NCBI RefSeq assembly: GCF_021202945.1
Contig: NZ_JAJOYR010000001.1
Span: 2,523,543 to 2,587,542 of the forward strand
Reading direction: 5' to 3'
DNA length: 64,000 nucleotides
Source of the DNA: Stenotrophomonas sp. SY1
Lineage (GTDB): Bacteria > Pseudomonadota > Gammaproteobacteria > Xanthomonadales > Xanthomonadaceae
Shown: positions 21,357 to 30,706 of the stretch, piece by piece
Position numbering within the stretch: position 1 is the first letter of the stretch
Layout: the number at the start of each line of letters is the position of its first letter
Program-made: the position numbers and the translations under genes
The notes under the pieces: model-generated
Seen by the model: the letters and a program-made list of their open reading frames with translations, nothing else
Database searches by the model: none
Told to the model about the DNA's origin: nothing

Positions 21357-24300
21357 TCAGCTTCCGTGCGGCTCTGCGCCCCCCAGCCCGGCAGCGCCAA
21401 CGGCGCCGCGCTTGCGCCGCAGCCGTTGCTGCACCTTCTGCACCACCACATAGAACACCGGCACGAAGAACACCGCCAGTACGGTCGCGCTGACCATGCC
21501 GCCGAACACACCGGTACCGATGGCCTGCTGGGTTTCCTTCGACGCGCCCTGCGCCAGCATCAGCGGTACCACGCCCAGCGCGAAGGCCAGCGAGGTCATC
21601 ACGATGGGGCGCAGACGCAGACGCGCCGCTTCCAGTGCCGCATCCACCGTGTCACGCCCCTGCAGCTGCAGCTGCCGGGCGAACTCGACGATCAGGATCG
21701 CGTTCTTGGCCGACAGGCCGATCACCGTGATCATGCCCACCTTGAAGAACACATCGTTGGGCATGTCACGCAGCAGCACCGCCGCCACCGCGCCCAGCAG
21801 GCCCAGCGGCACCACCAGCATCACCGCCAGCGGGATCGACCAGCTCTCGTACAGCGCGGCCAGCACCAGGAACACCACCAGCATCGACAACAGCAGCAAC
21901 CACGGTGCCTGGGCGCCGGACTGACGCTCCTGCAACGATTGGCTGGTCCACTGCACCGCAAAGCCAGGTGGCAGCTGCGCGGCCAGACGCTCCATCTCGG
22001 CCATCGCCTGCCCGGTGGAAACGCCCTCGGCCGGTGAGCCGGACAGGTTCATCGCGGGGAAGCCCAGATAGCGCTGAAGCTGCAGCGGCGCCTTGACCCA
22101 TTCGGTACCGACCAGTTCGGACAGCGCCACCATGCCGCCGTCGGCATTGCGAACGTACAGACGCAGCACGTCTTCGATTTCCATGCGGTGCGCGGCGTCG
22201 GCCTGCAGGATCACCTGCTGCAAGCGTCCAGCATTGGGAAAATCGTTGACGTATTGCGAACCCAGCGCCGCCGACAGCGTGTTGCTGATGTCGGTGAACG
22301 CAACGCCCATCGCCTCGGCCTTGGCACGGTCGATGTCCAGCCGGATGCTGCTGCCCGAAGGCAGCCCGTCGGCGCTCACTTCCGACAGCAACGGACTTGC
22401 CTTGGCCAGCTTCAGCAGCTGTTGCAGGGCGGCGTCCAGCTGCGCCTGGTTCTGCCCGGTGCGCGCCTGCAGCACCAGGCTGAAGCCCGACGAGGTTCCA
22501 AGGCTGTCGATGGCCGGTGGCATCACGCTCATCACCTCGCCCTCGGCCACCGTTGCCATCGCCTTCTGTGCCGCCGCTACTTCCGCCGCCACGGTCGCCC
22601 CGGTGCGCTCGCTCCAGTCCTTGAGCATGGTGTACGCCATCGCCGCGCTCGGGCCGGAGCCGGCAAAGCTGTAACCCATGATCGATTGGTTGGAAGCAAT
22701 GTCCGGCCGTGAGGCGACATGCGCCTCGTAGGCCTCAACCACCGCCAGCGTACGCTCGGCAGTGGCTTCGGCCGGCAACTGGATCGAGGTCATGAAGTAG
22801 CCCTGATCTTCTTCCGGCAGGAACGCACCCGGCAACCAATACAGGCCCAGCAGCAAGGCCAGCACCAATGCAGCGAACACGCCCATCACCCGTCCGGCAC
22901 GACGCAACACCATGGCAACGCCGCGCTCGTAACGGCCGGTCATGCGTTCGAAGCCACGGTTGAACATGCCAAACAGTCCGCCGCGATCATGATGACCGCG
23001 CGTGCTCGGGCGCAGCAGGCTGGCACACAGTGCCGGCGTCAGGCTAAGCGCCAGCACCGCCGAGAACAGGATCGACACCGCCATCGACACGGTGAACTGG
23101 CGGTAGATCGCCCCCACCGAACCGCTGGCGAACGCCATCGGGATGAACACGGCAGTCAGCACCAGGGTGATGCCGATCACCGCGCCGGTCAGCTCACGCA
23201 TCGCCTTGACCGTTGCATCGCGCGGCGACAGCCCTTCCTCGGCCATGATCCGCTCCACGCCTTCCACCACCACGATGGCGTCGTCAACGATGATGCCGAT
23301 CGCCAGCACCATGCCAAACATCGTCAGCACGTTGATCGAGAAACCCGCCGCCAGCATCACCGCGAACGTGCCCAGCAACGCGATCGGCGCCACCAGCGCC
23401 GGGATCAGCGTGTAGCGCCAGTTCTGCAGGAACAGGAACATCACCGCGAACACCAGCGCCATTGCTTCCAGCAGCGTCTGCAACACCTTCTGGATGGAGA
23501 TCTTGACGAACGGCGCGGTGTCGAACGGTATGCTGGACTCCACCCCGCGTGGCAGCAGCGGCTGCAACTCCGCCATCCGCTCGCGCACCGCCGCTGCGGT
23601 TCGCACGGCATTGGCGCCCGGGCGCAGCTGCACACCGGCGGCTGTCGCCGGATGGCCATCCTCGCGCGTTCCCCATGCGTAGCTTTGTGCACCCAGCTCC
23701 ACGCGGGCGACGTCGCCCAGCAACACCCGTGAACCATCGGCACCGGCGCGCAGCACGATGTTGCTGAACTGCTCGGGCGTGGACAGCTGACCGTCGGCAT
23801 TCAACGGCACGGTCATGCGCTGACCAGGCACGCTGGGTGAGTCACCGATGCGACCGGGAGCGATTTCCAGATTCTGCTGTTCGATGGCATTGGCCACGTC
23901 GGTCACGGTCAGGCCGTAACCGTTCAGTTGCGACGGGTCGAGCCAGATACGCATCGCCTGCTCGGCACCGAACAACTGCACGCGGCCGACGCCGTCGATG
24001 CGACGCAATTCCTCGATGATGTTGCGGGCCATGAAGTCGCTGAGACCGGCTTCATCGATGCTGCCATCCGGCGATTTCAGGCCCACCAGCATCAGGAAGC
24101 CGGAGTCGGCCGCTTCGACGTACAGCCCGTTCTGGCGCACGCTGCGCGGCAGCCGCGGCTCGATCGCCTTGATCCGGTTCTGCACGTCCACCTGCGCCAT
24201 CTCCGGATCGGTGCCGGGCACGAAGGTGGCGGTGATCGAGGCCTCGCCGGAGGTATCCACCGACGATTCGAAGTACAGCAGATGCTTGACGCTGGACAGC

Positions 24301-24503
24301 TCGCGCTCGATCAGCCCCACCACCGCATCATTGAGCGTCTGCGGGCTGGCACCGGGATAGCTGGCGTAGATGCTGACGCTCGGCGGCGCCACCGCCGGGT
24401 AGCGTTCGACCGCCAGACGCGGAATGGCCAGCACGCCGGCCAGGACAATGAAGATCGCCAGCACCCAGGCGAATACCGGGCGATCAATGAAGAAACGTGC
24501 CAT
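21357..24503 (-). CDS. RND multidrug efflux permease (HAE1 family), SmeZ/MexB-like
   Basis: A 1048-aa inner-membrane proton-driven pump. The N-terminus MARFFIDRPVFAWVLAIF and the twelve-helix plan with two large periplasmic loops are those of AcrB/MexB. The proton relay is intact: paired Asp in IGIIVDDAIVVVEGVER (helix 4) and Lys in GLSAKNAILIVEFA (helix 10). The adaptor gene ends 18 nt upstream and no outer-membrane channel gene is adjacent, so it would borrow a TolC-type protein. The arrangement with a divergent two-component system resembles smeYZ with smeRySy of S. maltophilia. That assignment is from layout, not from a search. Confidence 0.95.
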   Translation of the reverse strand: MARFFIDRPVFAWVLAIFIVLAGVLAIPRLAVERYPAVAPPSVSIYASYPGASPQTLNDAVVGLIERELSSVKHLLYFESSVDTSGEASITATFVPGTDPEMAQVDVQNRIKAIEPRLPRSVRQNGLYVEAADSGFLMLVGLKSPDGSIDEAGLSDFMARNIIEELRRIDGVGRVQLFGAEQAMRIWLDPSQLNGYGLTVTDVANAIEQQNLEIAPGRIGDSPSVPGQRMTVPLNADGQLSTPEQFSNIVLRAGADGSRVLLGDVARVELGAQSYAWGTREDGHPATAAGVQLRPGANAVRTAAAVRERMAELQPLLPRGVESSIPFDTAPFVKISIQKVLQTLLEAMALVFAVMFLFLQNWRYTLIPALVAPIALLGTFAVMLAAGFSINVLTMFGMVLAIGIIVDDAIVVVEGVERIMAEEGLSPRDATVKAMRELTGAVIGITLVLTAVFIPMAFASGSVGAIYRQFTVSMAVSILFSAVLALSLTPALCASLLRPSTRGHHDRGGLFGMFNRGFERMTGRYERGVAMVLRRAGRVMGVFAALVLALLLGLYWLPGAFLPEEDQGYFMTSIQLPAEATAERTLAVVEAYEAHVASRPDIASNQSIMGYSFAGSGPSAAMAYTMLKDWSERTGATVAAEVAAAQKAMATVAEGEVMSVMPPAIDSLGTSSGFSLVLQARTGQNQAQLDAALQQLLKLAKASPLLSEVSADGLPSGSSIRLDIDRAKAEAMGVAFTDISNTLSAALGSQYVNDFPNAGRLQQVILQADAAHRMEIEDVLRLYVRNADGGMVALSELVGTEWVKAPLQLQRYLGFPAMNLSGSPAEGVSTGQAMAEMERLAAQLPPGFAVQWTSQSLQERQSGAQAPWLLLLSMLVVFLVLAALYESWSIPLAVMLVVPLGLLGAVAAVLLRDMPNDVFFKVGMITVIGLSAKNAILIVEFARQLQLQGRDTVDAALEAARLRLRPIVMTSLAFALGVVPLMLAQGASKETQQAIGTGVFGGMVSATVLAVFFVPVFYVVVQKVQQRLRRKRGAVGAAGLGGAEPHGS

Positions 24504-24521
24504 GTCGATGTTTCCCGGGAC

Positions 24522-25661
24522 TCAGCCGATCTTTCCGGTGGCAACGGCAGTTGCCGGTTGCTTCCAGTCCTGCGCCTGCACCGCCACGCCTTCCTGCAGC
24601 CGTTCCTGCCCTTCCACCACTACCCGCTCACCACTACGCAGACCGCTGCGCACCAGCCAGTTGCCGCTGACGCTGCCGTCCAGCTCCAACGTGCGGATCA
24701 CCGCCTTGTCGCCCTGGCCGATCACCCATGCGTACGCCTGACCGCCGGCACTGCGCAGGACTGCCTGCTGCGGGACCAGCAATGCGCTGGAAGGCGCTCC
24801 ACGCGGCACTCGCGCCCGCACGAACATGCCCGGCAACAACTGGCGCTGCGGGTTGTCCACGAGGATGCGCAGGATCACATCGCCAGTGCGCGCATCCACG
24901 TTGATGCCGGAAAACAGCAGCCGGCCACGCTCGGCGTGAAGCTTGCCGTTGGGGCCGATGATGCCAACCGTCACGCCCTCCCCGTCGGCCGCACCACGCT
25001 GCAGCAGCTCCAGCTGCGATGCGGGTCGGCGCACGTCCACATAAACCTGGTCGATCTGCTGCACCACCGCCATCGGCTCGGCATCGGCAACGCCGACCAG
25101 GGCGCCTTCGCTGACCAGCGTCTGGTCGATGCGCCCGGATATCGGGGCACTGACCGTTGCATAGTTCAGATCAAGCTGGCGTCGCACCAGGATCGCCCGC
25201 GCCTCGGCCACAGCTGCCCGCGCCTGCTGATATTCGGCGTTGGCATCGTCGCGATGCTGGTGGCTGACCGCCTGTGCATCGGCCAGCGTCTGCAGGCGCT
25301 GCCACTGCACCCGACTGCGGGTCATTGCCGCCTCGCTGCGCTGCAGGGCCGCCAAGGCCGAATCGACATCGGCGCGGAAGGCTGCCGGATCGATCTGGAA
25401 CAGCGGCTGGCCTGCCTGCACCTCCGCGCCCTGATCGAACTGACGCTTGAGTACGATGCCGCCCACCTGCGCACGTATCTGCGCGGTGCGGACCGCAGCC
25501 ACGCGCCCCTGCAGCTCATCGTCGCGCTGCACCACCTGCGCGCCCACGGCCACGACACTGACCCGGGGCGGCTCCGGCGGGGGCGGAGTGGGTGTTGAAC
25601 AGGCCGTCATGGTCAAGGCAAAGGCTGCGACCAGCGCAACCGGGGTCCTGAAGGTTCTCAT
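24522..25661 (-). CDS. RND efflux periplasmic adaptor lipoprotein, SmeY/AcrA-like
   Basis: A 379-aa membrane fusion protein. The signal peptide ends in a lipobox (LTMTAC), so the mature protein is a lipoprotein starting at Cys. Then follow the lipoyl halves (TAQIRAQVGGIVLKRQFDQG and LNYATVSAPISGRIDQ), a helical hairpin between them rich in Ala/Gln/Arg, and the beta-barrel and membrane-proximal domains. I chose the ATG at 25661 from the signal peptide. An ATG at 25697 is also in frame. It is the first gene of the pump operon and divergent from the regulator pair. Confidence 0.93.
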   Translation of the reverse strand: MRTFRTPVALVAAFALTMTACSTPTPPPPEPPRVSVVAVGAQVVQRDDELQGRVAAVRTAQIRAQVGGIVLKRQFDQGAEVQAGQPLFQIDPAAFRADVDSALAALQRSEAAMTRSRVQWQRLQTLADAQAVSHQHRDDANAEYQQARAAVAEARAILVRRQLDLNYATVSAPISGRIDQTLVSEGALVGVADAEPMAVVQQIDQVYVDVRRPASQLELLQRGAADGEGVTVGIIGPNGKLHAERGRLLFSGINVDARTGDVILRILVDNPQRQLLPGMFVRARVPRGAPSSALLVPQQAVLRSAGGQAYAWVIGQGDKAVIRTLELDGSVSGNWLVRSGLRSGERVVVEGQERLQEGVAVQAQDWKQPATAVATGKIG

Positions 25662-25789
25662 TGCTGCACACAGGGCCGCAGACGCGGCGCGATTCATGAA
25701 GCGCGCAGTGTGCGTGGCGATGATGGGGTTTCGATGGAGGAAGTGTGGAGATACGATGGAGGCAAGCACCTTACGGCCCACTGCCCTGC

Positions 25790-26536
25790 ATGACCGCACC
25801 CGACCCTGCCGCCAACGCGGCTTCGTGGGATCGCTCCCACGACGCACTTGTCCTGATCGTCGAGGACGAACCCGAAATTACCGACATCATCGCCGCCTAC
25901 CTGGAGCGTGAAAAGCTGCGCACCCTGCGTGCGCTTGATGGCCACACTGCATTGGACCTGCACCGCAGCGCGCGCCCGGACCTGGTGCTGCTCGATGTGC
26001 AGCTGCCCGGCCTGGACGGCTGGGGCGTGCTCAGCCAGCTGCGCCAGCGCGGCGATACCCCGATCATCATGCTCACCGCGCTCGACCAGGATCTGGACAA
26101 GCTCACCGCGCTGCGCATGGGTGCCGACGACTATGTGGTCAAGCCATTCAACCCGGCCGAGGTGGCCGCACGGGTACGCGCGGTACTGCGCCGCACCCTG
26201 CGCACGCAGCGTCAGGATGCCCCTTCGGCACTGCGGGCTGGCCCGCTGGTGATCGACGCACTCACCCACACCGTCCACGTCGAGGGCGAAGGCTACAGCC
26301 ACGAGCTGCTGCTCACCCTCACCGAATTCAAACTGTTGCACTGCATGGCGCTGGCGCCGGTACGCATCTTCAGCCGCAGCGAACTGATGCACGAATGCCT
26401 GCCCGAAAGCGAGGCGCTGGAGCGCACCGTGGACAGCCACGTCAGCAAGCTGCGGCGCAAGCTCGACGAGGTCGGCCTGACCAATGTGCCGGCCAGCGTG
26501 CGTGGTGTCGGCTATCGACTGATGGCGGACCGCTGA
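25790..26536 (+). CDS. OmpR-family response regulator of the efflux pump
   Basis: A 248-aa regulator. The receiver domain has the acidic pair IVEDEP, phospho-acceptor Asp in LVLLDVQLPGLDGWG, and VKPF with the conserved Lys. The C-terminal winged helix has SRSELMHECLPESEALERTVDSHVSKLRRKL (landmark: RTVDSHVSKLRRKL) and VRGVGYRL. It lies divergent from the RND operon with 128 nt between them and overlaps the kinase start as TGATG. In layout it corresponds to SmeRy/BaeR. Confidence 0.94.
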   Translation: MTAPDPAANAASWDRSHDALVLIVEDEPEITDIIAAYLEREKLRTLRALDGHTALDLHRSARPDLVLLDVQLPGLDGWGVLSQLRQRGDTPIIMLTALDQDLDKLTALRMGADDYVVKPFNPAEVAARVRAVLRRTLRTQRQDAPSALRAGPLVIDALTHTVHVEGEGYSHELLLTLTEFKLLHCMALAPVRIFSRSELMHECLPESEALERTVDSHVSKLRRKLDEVGLTNVPASVRGVGYRLMADR

Positions 26537-27603
26537 TGCGTCGCACCGGACTCAGCCGCCACATCATCGTGTCGATGTCGATGATGGTGCTCAGCGTCAT
26601 CGTGATGATGATCCTGTCCTCCTATCTGCTGTACGCCATCCTGGTGGAGTTCTACCCGGCCAGCACGCTGGAGCCGGAAGGCTGGATGCCCACCAGCCCC
26701 GAGCTGGCCTGGATGCTGGGAGTGACGCTGATCGGCCTGACCCTGGCCATTGCTGCCGCCATCCGTCTGGCCCATCGCATCCTGTCGCCGCTGAACTCGC
26801 TGCTGGACAGCATCCGCGCCCTGGCCGACGGCGACCTCGGCGTCCGCGCCGCCGTCAGTGACGACTCGCCCGACGAGGTGGCATTGCTTGCGGAGGACTT
26901 CAATGCCATGGCCGCGCGGCTGCAGCACATGGAGAACGAGCGCGCCATGTGGCACGCGGCCATCGCCCATGAGCTGCGCACGCCGATGACCATCCTGCGC
27001 GGGCGCCTGCAAGGCCTGGCCGAAGGCGTGTTCCAGCCCGATGAAGCGCAGTTCCACAGCCTGTTGTCGCAGGTGGAGGGACTGTCACGGTTGATCGAGG
27101 ACCTGCGTGTGCTGAGCTTGGCCGACAACAGCCGCCTGGACGTGCGTCGCGCCCGCAGTGACGTCGTGCAGGAGGTGCACTCGGTGATGACGCTGGTGGA
27201 CCCTGCGTTCCGCACCGCCGGTTTCGTGCTGGAGCTGGAAACCAGCCGCGATGAACACCCCGCGTACTGCGATCCGACCCGCCTGCGCCAGGCGCTGCTT
27301 GCACTGCTGGAAAATGCCCGTCGCTATGCGAGCCCCGGCCGGGTGCGCATCGCAGTGCACGACACGCTGGAGCACGTGCAGCTGTCCATCGAAGACGAAG
27401 GCCCCGGCATCGATCCGTCATTGCAGACGCATATCTTCAACCCCTTCATGCGCGGCGACAGCTCGCGCTCGCGCCAGGGTGGCGGCAGCGGGCTTGGCCT
27501 GGCGGTGGTCAAGGCGATTGTCGATGCGCACGGCGGGACAGTCCGCTGCATACCCGGTGACAACGGCGGCAGCCGCTTCGTGCTGGAACTGCCGCGCCAG
27601 TAG
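26536..27603 (+). CDS. Membrane sensor histidine kinase of the efflux pump
   Basis: A 355-aa kinase with two membrane helices (VSMSMMVLSVIVMMILSSYLL and LAWMLGVTLIGLTLAIAAAI) flanking a very short periplasmic loop of about 25 residues. A HAMP domain, the phosphoacceptor helix IAHELRTPMTILRGRL, and an ATPase domain with LLALLENARRYA, EDEGPGI and GSGLGLAVVKAIVDAHGG follow. The short loop suggests sensing in or at the membrane. The start ATG overlaps the regulator stop. A degenerate REP-like element follows the stop. Confidence 0.94.
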   Translation: MRRTGLSRHIIVSMSMMVLSVIVMMILSSYLLYAILVEFYPASTLEPEGWMPTSPELAWMLGVTLIGLTLAIAAAIRLAHRILSPLNSLLDSIRALADGDLGVRAAVSDDSPDEVALLAEDFNAMAARLQHMENERAMWHAAIAHELRTPMTILRGRLQGLAEGVFQPDEAQFHSLLSQVEGLSRLIEDLRVLSLADNSRLDVRRARSDVVQEVHSVMTLVDPAFRTAGFVLELETSRDEHPAYCDPTRLRQALLALLENARRYASPGRVRIAVHDTLEHVQLSIEDEGPGIDPSLQTHIFNPFMRGDSSRSRQGGGSGLGLAVVKAIVDAHGGTVRCIPGDNGGSRFVLELPRQ

Positions 27604-27654
27604 CGGGCAGCGCATCTGTAGAGACGGTTTCTGCCGCGAAGCCGGGTATCCACA

Positions 27655-27770
27655 GTAGGAGCGGCGTAAGCCGCGAGGCCGTTGATCCATCCACCAGGCA
27701 AGAGCATGCAATTGCGTGCAGTCACTCTGATCGGAGCCTGTGCCAGCTTCGCGGCTGAAGCCGCTCCTGC
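27655..27770. repeat. Inverted pair of REP-like palindromes
   Basis: Copies at 27655-27679 (GTAGGAGCGGCGTAAGCCGC form) and 27746-27770 (reverse orientation) lie between two convergent genes. A more degraded copy starts near 27616. The 182-nt gap holds nothing else that I can see, and the palindromes may serve as terminators for both sides. Confidence 0.8.
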
Positions 27771-27785
27771 ATAAGCAAGCCAGCC

Positions 27786-29174
27786 TTACAGATCGAACAA
27801 CTTGCCCGGATTCATCAAGCCCTTCGGGTCGAACGCGCGCTTGACCCCGCGCATCAACGCGATCTCCGCCGCATCACGGGTGCTGTCCAGATAAGCCTTC
27901 TTGACCAGGCCGATACCGTGCTCGGCCGAGATGCTGCCGTTGAAACGGTGCAGCACCTGCGCCAGCAGTTTGGTGACGTGCTCGCATTGGGACAGGAACT
28001 CGGCGTCGGAAGTGTCGTCAGGCTTGAGCACATTGATGTGCAGGTTGCCGTCGCCGATGTGGCCGAACCACACCACCTCGAAATGCGGATACGCGCCATT
28101 GATCAGCGCCTGCGATTCGGCCAGGAATGCCGGCATCGCCGAGATCCGTACCGACACGTCGTTCTTGTACGGCTTGTAGCGCGCGACCGCCTCGGTGATG
28201 CCTTCGCGCAGGCGCCACAGCTGCTGCGCCTGCGCGTCGCTGGTGCTGATCACGCCGTCCAGCACCCAGCCCTGCTCCATGCAGTGCTCGAACGCGGCCA
28301 TTGCCGCCGCCTCGCCCGCTTCATCGGCCGACGCATATTCGGTGACCACGTAGTACGGGTGGATTTCCTCGAACGGATACTGCGCGCCATGCGCAGTGAC
28401 ATGCTTTACCGCCAGGTCGGTGAAGAACTCGAACGCCTCCAGTTGCAGGCGCTCACGGAATGCCGAGAACACCTGCATCAACACTTCAAACGATGGCAAC
28501 GCCAGCAGCATCACATTGGTGGTCGGCGGCGGATCGGTCAGCTTGACCGTCGCCTCGACCACGATGCCCAACGTGCCTTCCGAGCCGATCATCAGCTGGC
28601 GGAAGTCGTAGCCGCTGGAGTTCTTGATCAGGCCCTTGTTGAGCTCCAGCAGCTCACCGTTGCCGGCCACCACCTTGAGTCCGGCGATCCATTCGCGGGT
28701 GTTGCCATAGCGGATCACTCGGATACCGCCAGCGTTGGTGGCGATGTTGCCGCCGATCGAGCACGAACCGCGCGCGGCGAAATCCACCGGGTAGATCAGA
28801 CCCTGGTCCTTTGCCGCGTTGTGCAGCGCTTCCAGCGGCATGCCGGCCTGCACGGTCAGGGTGCGGTCCACCGCATCAAAGCCCAGCACCTTGTTCATGC
28901 GTTCCAGGCTCAGCACCAGCTCGCCGTTGGCCGCAACAGCGCCGCCGGACAAACCAGTACGGCCGCCGGACGGCACCACCGCCACGTCGTTGGCATTGGC
29001 CCAGCGCACTACCGCCTGCACTTCCTCGACCGTCGCCGGCAAGGCGATGGCCAGCGGATTCGGCGTCCAGCGGCGGGTCCAGTCGCGCCCGTAGTGTTCC
29101 AGGTCGGCCGCCTCGGTCTTCAGGCGCAGGCCCGGGCAGGACTGTTGCAGGGAGTGCAGGCGCGGGTCGGTCAT
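27786..29174 (-). CDS. FAD-linked D-2-hydroxyglutarate dehydrogenase
   Basis: A 462-aa flavoprotein of the VAO/FAD_binding_4 family. The FAD-binding segments VVPSGGRTGLSGGAV and GSCSIGGNIATNAGGIRVI are clear, and the C-terminal catalytic domain has FGHIGDGNLHINVL, SAEHGIG and DPKGLMNPGKLF. D-lactate and D-2-hydroxyglutarate dehydrogenases look alike. The divergent serA gene decides for the second: SerA makes D-2-hydroxyglutarate as a side reaction, and this enzyme removes it and helps pull serine synthesis forward, as known from Pseudomonas. I chose the ATG at 29174 (MTDPRLHSL). Confidence 0.88.
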   Translation of the reverse strand: MTDPRLHSLQQSCPGLRLKTEAADLEHYGRDWTRRWTPNPLAIALPATVEEVQAVVRWANANDVAVVPSGGRTGLSGGAVAANGELVLSLERMNKVLGFDAVDRTLTVQAGMPLEALHNAAKDQGLIYPVDFAARGSCSIGGNIATNAGGIRVIRYGNTREWIAGLKVVAGNGELLELNKGLIKNSSGYDFRQLMIGSEGTLGIVVEATVKLTDPPPTTNVMLLALPSFEVLMQVFSAFRERLQLEAFEFFTDLAVKHVTAHGAQYPFEEIHPYYVVTEYASADEAGEAAAMAAFEHCMEQGWVLDGVISTSDAQAQQLWRLREGITEAVARYKPYKNDVSVRISAMPAFLAESQALINGAYPHFEVVWFGHIGDGNLHINVLKPDDTSDAEFLSQCEHVTKLLAQVLHRFNGSISAEHGIGLVKKAYLDSTRDAAEIALMRGVKRAFDPKGLMNPGKLFDL

Positions 29175-29377
29175 GGCGATGCGTGGGCAGGACGAAGCCA
29201 GCAAGCGTGCCAGCCCGGCCGCGTGTCGTCCAGTCGCCAGCGGAAGCGGGTCGATACGCCGGGTAAATTCAGGTGAAACCTTTTTCCATCAATGCTTTGC
29301 CGCATTGCGCAGCGCACCAAACCGGCCCCGGTTCTGGCATAGTGGGCGCCCCTTCCACCTGTGCCGTCGTAACCGAC

Positions 29378-30619
29378 ATGTCGCCCAAGAAGACCTCGTT
29401 CCCGAAGCAGGACATCCGCGTTTTGTTGCTTGAGGGGGTCAGCCAGACCGCCGTGGACACGTTCAAGGCGGCGGGGTACTCGCAGATCGAGCAGCACACC
29501 AAGTCGCTGCCCGAGGACGAGCTGAAGGCGCGCATCGCCGAAGCCCACATCATCGGCATCCGCTCGCGCACCCACCTCGATGCCGAGGTGCTGGCCCATG
29601 CCAAGCGCCTGATCGCGGTGGGCTGCTTCTGCATCGGCACCAACCAGGTGGACCTGGAAGCAGCTGAACTGGCCGGCATCCCGGTGTTCAACGCGCCCTA
29701 TTCCAACACCCGTTCGGTGGCCGAACTGGTCATCGCCGAAGCGATCATGCTGACCCGTGGCATCCCGCAGAAGAACGCCGAATGCCACCGCGGCGGCTGG
29801 TCCAAGTCGGCCGCCGGCAGCCATGAGGTGCGCGGCAAGACGCTGGGCATCATCGGCTACGGCCATATCGGCACCCAGGTGGGCGTGCTGGCCGAGGCGA
29901 TGGGCATGCATGTGATCTTCCACGACATCGAAACCAAGCTCTCGCTGGGCAACGCCCACCCGGCAGCCGGCCTGGATGACCTGCTGGCGCGCGCTGACAT
30001 CGTCACCCTGCATGTCCCGGAAAACGCCTCCACCCAGTGGATGATCGGCGCCACCCAGTTGGCCAAGATGAAGCCGGGCGCACACCTGATCAACGCAGCG
30101 CGCGGCACCGTGGTCGATATCGACGCGCTGGACGCCGCCCTGCGCTCGGGCCACGTCGGCGGCGCGGCGGTGGACGTATTCCCGGTCGAGCCCAAGGGCA
30201 ATGGCGATGCCTTCCAGTCGCCGCTCATCGCACACGACAACGTGATCCTGACCCCGCACGTGGGCGGCTCCACGCTCGAAGCCCAGGACAACATCGGCAT
30301 CGAAGTGGCGGCCAAGCTGGTGCGCTACAGCGACAACGGCTCGACCCTGTCGGCGGTCAACTTCCCGGAAGTGACCCTGCCCGAACACGAACAGAGCCTG
30401 CGTCTGCTGCACATCCATCGCAACGTGCCAGGCGTTCTGTCCAAGATCAACGAGATCTTCTCCCGTCACAACCTCAACATCGACGGCCAGTTCCTGCGCA
30501 CCGATCCCAAGGTCGGCTACGTGGTCATCGACATCACCGCGACCGAGGAACAGGCCGCCGCCATCCGTGACGACCTGGCGGTGATTCCGGGCACGCTGCG
30601 CACCCGCATCCTTTATTGA
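29378..30619 (+). CDS. serA: D-3-phosphoglycerate dehydrogenase
   Basis: A 413-aa enzyme, first step of serine synthesis. The substrate domain contains IGIRSRTHLDAEVL, the NAD domain GIIGYGHIGTQVG, and the catalytic set NAARGTVVD (Arg), FPVEP (Glu) and LTPHVGGST (His). A C-terminal ACT domain (HIHRNVPGVLSKINEIF) suggests serine feedback, as in the E. coli type. The ATG at 29378 was chosen from family length. The 203-nt region to the divergent D-2-hydroxyglutarate dehydrogenase should hold both promoters, but I see no convincing motif. Repeats follow the stop. Confidence 0.97.
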   Translation: MSPKKTSFPKQDIRVLLLEGVSQTAVDTFKAAGYSQIEQHTKSLPEDELKARIAEAHIIGIRSRTHLDAEVLAHAKRLIAVGCFCIGTNQVDLEAAELAGIPVFNAPYSNTRSVAELVIAEAIMLTRGIPQKNAECHRGGWSKSAAGSHEVRGKTLGIIGYGHIGTQVGVLAEAMGMHVIFHDIETKLSLGNAHPAAGLDDLLARADIVTLHVPENASTQWMIGATQLAKMKPGAHLINAARGTVVDIDALDAALRSGHVGGAAVDVFPVEPKGNGDAFQSPLIAHDNVILTPHVGGSTLEAQDNIGIEVAAKLVRYSDNGSTLSAVNFPEVTLPEHEQSLRLLHIHRNVPGVLSKINEIFSRHNLNIDGQFLRTDPKVGYVVIDITATEEQAAAIRDDLAVIPGTLRTRILY

Positions 30620-30631
30620 GACCTCGCGGCA

Positions 30632-30696
30632 GTGCCGAGCAATGCTCGGCACCCGCTTACACAATGGCCCCTTGCCGAGCATGGCTCGGCACTACC
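30632..30696. repeat. Two SMAG-like palindromic repeats
   Basis: GTGCCGAGC-AAT-GCTCGGCAC (30632-30652) and TGCCGAGCATGGCTCGGCA followed by CTACC (30673-30696). CTACC is the complement of the GTAG head typical of Stenotrophomonas SMAG elements. The repeats lie between the converging serA and NUDIX genes and may terminate both transcripts. Confidence 0.85.
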
Positions 30697-30706
30697 GGCG
30701 GGCCGC

